Of a DNA stretch of 15,875 nt, positions 14,701-15,875 are shown piece by piece (the stretch's first letter is position 1; the number at the start of each line of letters is the position of its first letter). Source of the DNA: Pseudomonadota bacterium. GTDB taxonomy: Bacteria > Pseudomonadota > Gammaproteobacteria > Steroidobacterales > Steroidobacteraceae. The stretch is taken from positions 1 to 15,875 of the forward strand of contig JAEWLQ010000019.1 of NCBI GenBank assembly GCA_023457495.1, written 5' to 3'. Below the pieces are notes generated by a model. The model was given only the letters and a program-made list of their open reading frames with translations, searched no databases and was not told the DNA's origin. The translations under genes and the position numbers were made by a program.

Positions 14701-14894
14701 TATTCTTCGGTTTCGACTTCGGCCGGTTTTTCGATGACGCGCTTGCCGCGATAGAAACCGTCCGGAGTGATGCGATGGCGCAGGTGGGTTTCACCCGACT
14801 GCGGATCGACGGACAGGGCGGGCTTCGACAAGGCGTCGTGCGAACGATGCATGCCGCGCTTGGACGGCGTTTTACGACTTTTCTGAACGGGCAT
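14700..14894 (-). CDS. rpmF: Ribosomal protein bL32
   Basis: The 64-residue basic protein is a clear L32 of the large ribosomal subunit. It opens MPVQKSRKTPSKRGMHRSHD and continues with LSVDPQSGETHLRHRITPDGFYRGKRVI, the classic bacterial form without the zinc-binding cysteines. The ATG at 14894 is the family start and has AGAGGA 7 nt upstream; the longer open frame upstream overlaps yceD and is not used. The gene lies 23 nt after yceD and 39 nt before plsX, the standard gammaproteobacterial order. The tail IEKPAEVETEE is more acidic and longer than in E. coli. Confidence 0.97.
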   Translation of the reverse strand: MPVQKSRKTPSKRGMHRSHDALSKPALSVDPQSGETHLRHRITPDGFYRGKRVIEKPAEVETEE

Positions 14895-14917
14895 GGACCA
14901 ATCCTCTGGGGCGACTA

Positions 14918-15454
14918 TTACTTGCGTTTCAACAGTTCGCCCAACTGTGCAAACGGTTTCTGAACTTGCTCGGAATCCGATCCCGCATCCGCGTCGTCGT
15001 CCGGTTCTCCCGGCAGCGCCACCTTGCGGCTTGCGCATTCGGTGCCTTCCTCGTGCCGCGGCACGTGCGGCAGCGCGAGCAAGACTTCCTCGTCGACGAG
15101 ATCGCGAACGCTGACGCTATCGGACTCGACCAAAAAAACTTCCAGCCCATCCGGAACGCGATCCGCCGCGTCGTGACTACCGACGAGCGCGATACGCGAC
15201 TCCACTTCCACCGGCCAGCGCATCGGCTGCATGCAGCGCTGGCAGATCACCTGGGGCTGCGCGCTCACCCTGAGGTCCGCGACTGCCCTGCCCATCTGGC
15301 GGGAGAAGCGGACCGTGCCGGTCGCCGCCCCCTCGGAACTGGCAAGCTCGCGGCCGACCCGGGGCAGCTCTTCGAGCGGAATCGTGAAATCGATTTCCGT
15401 TTCGGTGCCTGCCAACATATCGACGGGAGCGCGCTGAGACCAGCCCAGTGACAT
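14918..15454 (-). CDS. yceD: YceD/DUF177 family protein (23S rRNA accumulation)
   Basis: YceD-family proteins sit next to rpmF and have been linked to 23S rRNA accumulation and ribosome assembly. The 178-residue product has the metal-site-like pair CQRCMQP (C-x-x-C), then RDLVDEEVLLALPHVPRHEEGTEC, and ends in the typical basic LLKRK after an acidic stretch. The ATG at 15454 is chosen because a strong promoter lies just upstream (15464-15492). An open frame reaching a TTG at 15487 would start inside the -35. The leader is only about 2-3 nt, so the message may be nearly leaderless. The gene heads the yceD-rpmF-plsX-fabH operon. Confidence 0.92.
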   Translation of the reverse strand: MSLGWSQRAPVDMLAGTETEIDFTIPLEELPRVGRELASSEGAATGTVRFSRQMGRAVADLRVSAQPQVICQRCMQPMRWPVEVESRIALVGSHDAADRVPDGLEVFLVESDSVSVRDLVDEEVLLALPHVPRHEEGTECASRKVALPGEPDDDADAGSDSEQVQKPFAQLGELLKRK

Positions 15455-15463
15455 GGGGCGCGT

Positions 15464-15492
15464 ATGATAGGGACCGAGTTTCCCCAAGTCAA
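15464..15492 (-). promoter_or_regulatory. Promoter of the yceD-rpmF-plsX-fabH operon
   Basis: On the minus strand, a -35 TTGACT (15492-15487) and a -10 TATCAT (15469-15464) are spaced by exactly 17 nt, a near-consensus sigma-70 promoter. Only 9 nt separate the -10 from the yceD ATG, so transcription should begin within a few bases of the start codon. Confidence 0.82.
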
Positions 15493-15546
15493 AACAAGAT
15501 TAACTCTAACCCTTTGTTTTTACGCGATTGATTCCCCATGTCCGAT

Positions 15547-15550
15547 GGAG
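15547..15550 (+). promoter_or_regulatory. Ribosome-binding site deciding the maf start
   Basis: GGAG lies 5 nt before the ATG at 15556. It favours this start over the in-frame ATG at 15538, which has no such site. Confidence 0.6.
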
Positions 15551-15555
15551 ACCCC

Positions 15556-15875
15556 ATGGCGCCCGCGCGCACCCTGATCCTTGCCTCCACTTCCCGGTAT
15601 CGCGCCGCCCTGCTGCAGCGCTTCGGCCTGGAGTTCACCACGGTCAGCCCCGAGGTCGACGAAGCCGAAGTCCGCGGTGAAACTCCGCGCGGCCGGGCCT
15701 TCCGGCTCGCGGAGATCAAGGCGGAGGTGGTCGCGGCCCGTTACCCCGACGCGATCGTGATCGGCGGCGACCAGGTTCCGGCCACCAGCACCACGATCCT
15801 CAACAAGCCCGGCAACGAGGCCAACTGCCGCGAACAGCTCAAGCTGCTTTCCGGGTCGACCGCCGAGTTCTACAC
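15556..15875 (+). CDS. Maf/YceF-like nucleotide pyrophosphatase, partial (runs off the window edge)
   Basis: Maf proteins hydrolyse non-canonical or modified nucleoside triphosphates; the YceF group next to yceD prefers 7-methyl-GTP. About 106 residues are visible. ILASTSRYRAALLQRFGLEF is the N-terminal signature, with the catalytic-site SxSxxR-like STSRYR. SPEVDEAEVRGETPRG, LAEIKAE and VIGGDQVPATSTTILNKPG follow in the usual order, with the conserved Asp of GDQV present. The gene is divergent from yceD across about 100 nt. I prefer the ATG at 15556 on its ribosome-binding site; the ATG at 15538 would add six residues. The YceF assignment rests on neighbourhood. Confidence 0.92.
   Translation, partial: MAPARTLILASTSRYRAALLQRFGLEFTTVSPEVDEAEVRGETPRGRAFRLAEIKAEVVAARYPDAIVIGGDQVPATSTTILNKPGNEANCREQLKLLSGSTAEFY

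Noticed and set aside
14895..15038. A 48-residue N-terminal extension of L32
   Set aside because: It overlaps the yceD coding end, and L32 has a normal start with a ribosome-binding site at 14894.

Overview
The window looks like a GC-rich gammaproteobacterial chromosome segment. The operator upstream of lexA has the gamma-type form CTGT-N8-ACAG. The maf-yceD-rpmF-plsX-fabH order is the one seen in gammaproteobacteria. SOS mutagenesis is carried by an imuA-imuB-dnaE2 cassette, and there is an OprI-like alanine-zipper lipoprotein. A relative of Steroidobacterales, Nevskiales or Xanthomonadales is plausible, but the sequence alone does not settle this. No rRNA, tRNA, CRISPR array, insertion sequence or phage gene was seen.

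Region 1 (1-4565, mostly minus strand) is an SOS mutagenesis block. From a promoter with a perfect SOS box (4545-4560), lexA is followed on the same strand by a VOC-family gene, a DUF3224 gene, imuA, imuB and the start of dnaE2, which leaves the window at base 1. Spacing is tight: two ATGA overlaps and gaps of 9, 16 and 71 nt. LexA may therefore control the whole string from one operator. A long REP-like inverted repeat (618-706) lies inside the 5' coding end of dnaE2 and is translated in frame.

Region 2 (4547-6721, plus strand) starts divergently from lexA. It holds a PYROXD2/phytoene-desaturase-like FAD oxidoreductase whose only plausible start codons sit in or next to the LexA operator. 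A small OprI-like lipoprotein with a strong intrinsic terminator follows.

Region 3 (6727-12662) is a signalling locus. A PAS histidine kinase on the minus strand is divergent from a plus-strand chain of four genes: a REC-PAS-histidine kinase, a REC-HDOD protein, a REC protein with a degenerate HD-GYP domain, and a REC protein with an acidic tail containing an EF-hand-like loop. The first three are joined by 4-nt overlaps and the fourth follows after 24 nt. The three effector REC domains are clearly paralogous. A likely reading is phosphorelay from one or both kinases to three related regulators, at least one of which has lost HD-GYP catalysis.

Region 4 (12659-15875) is housekeeping. yceD, rpmF, plsX and fabH (minus strand) couple 23S rRNA/L32 ribosome genes to phospholipid and fatty-acid initiation. 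A divergent maf-like gene runs off the right edge. fabH ends in a CTAG shared with the stop codon of the convergent response regulator, so the usual downstream fabD does not follow here.
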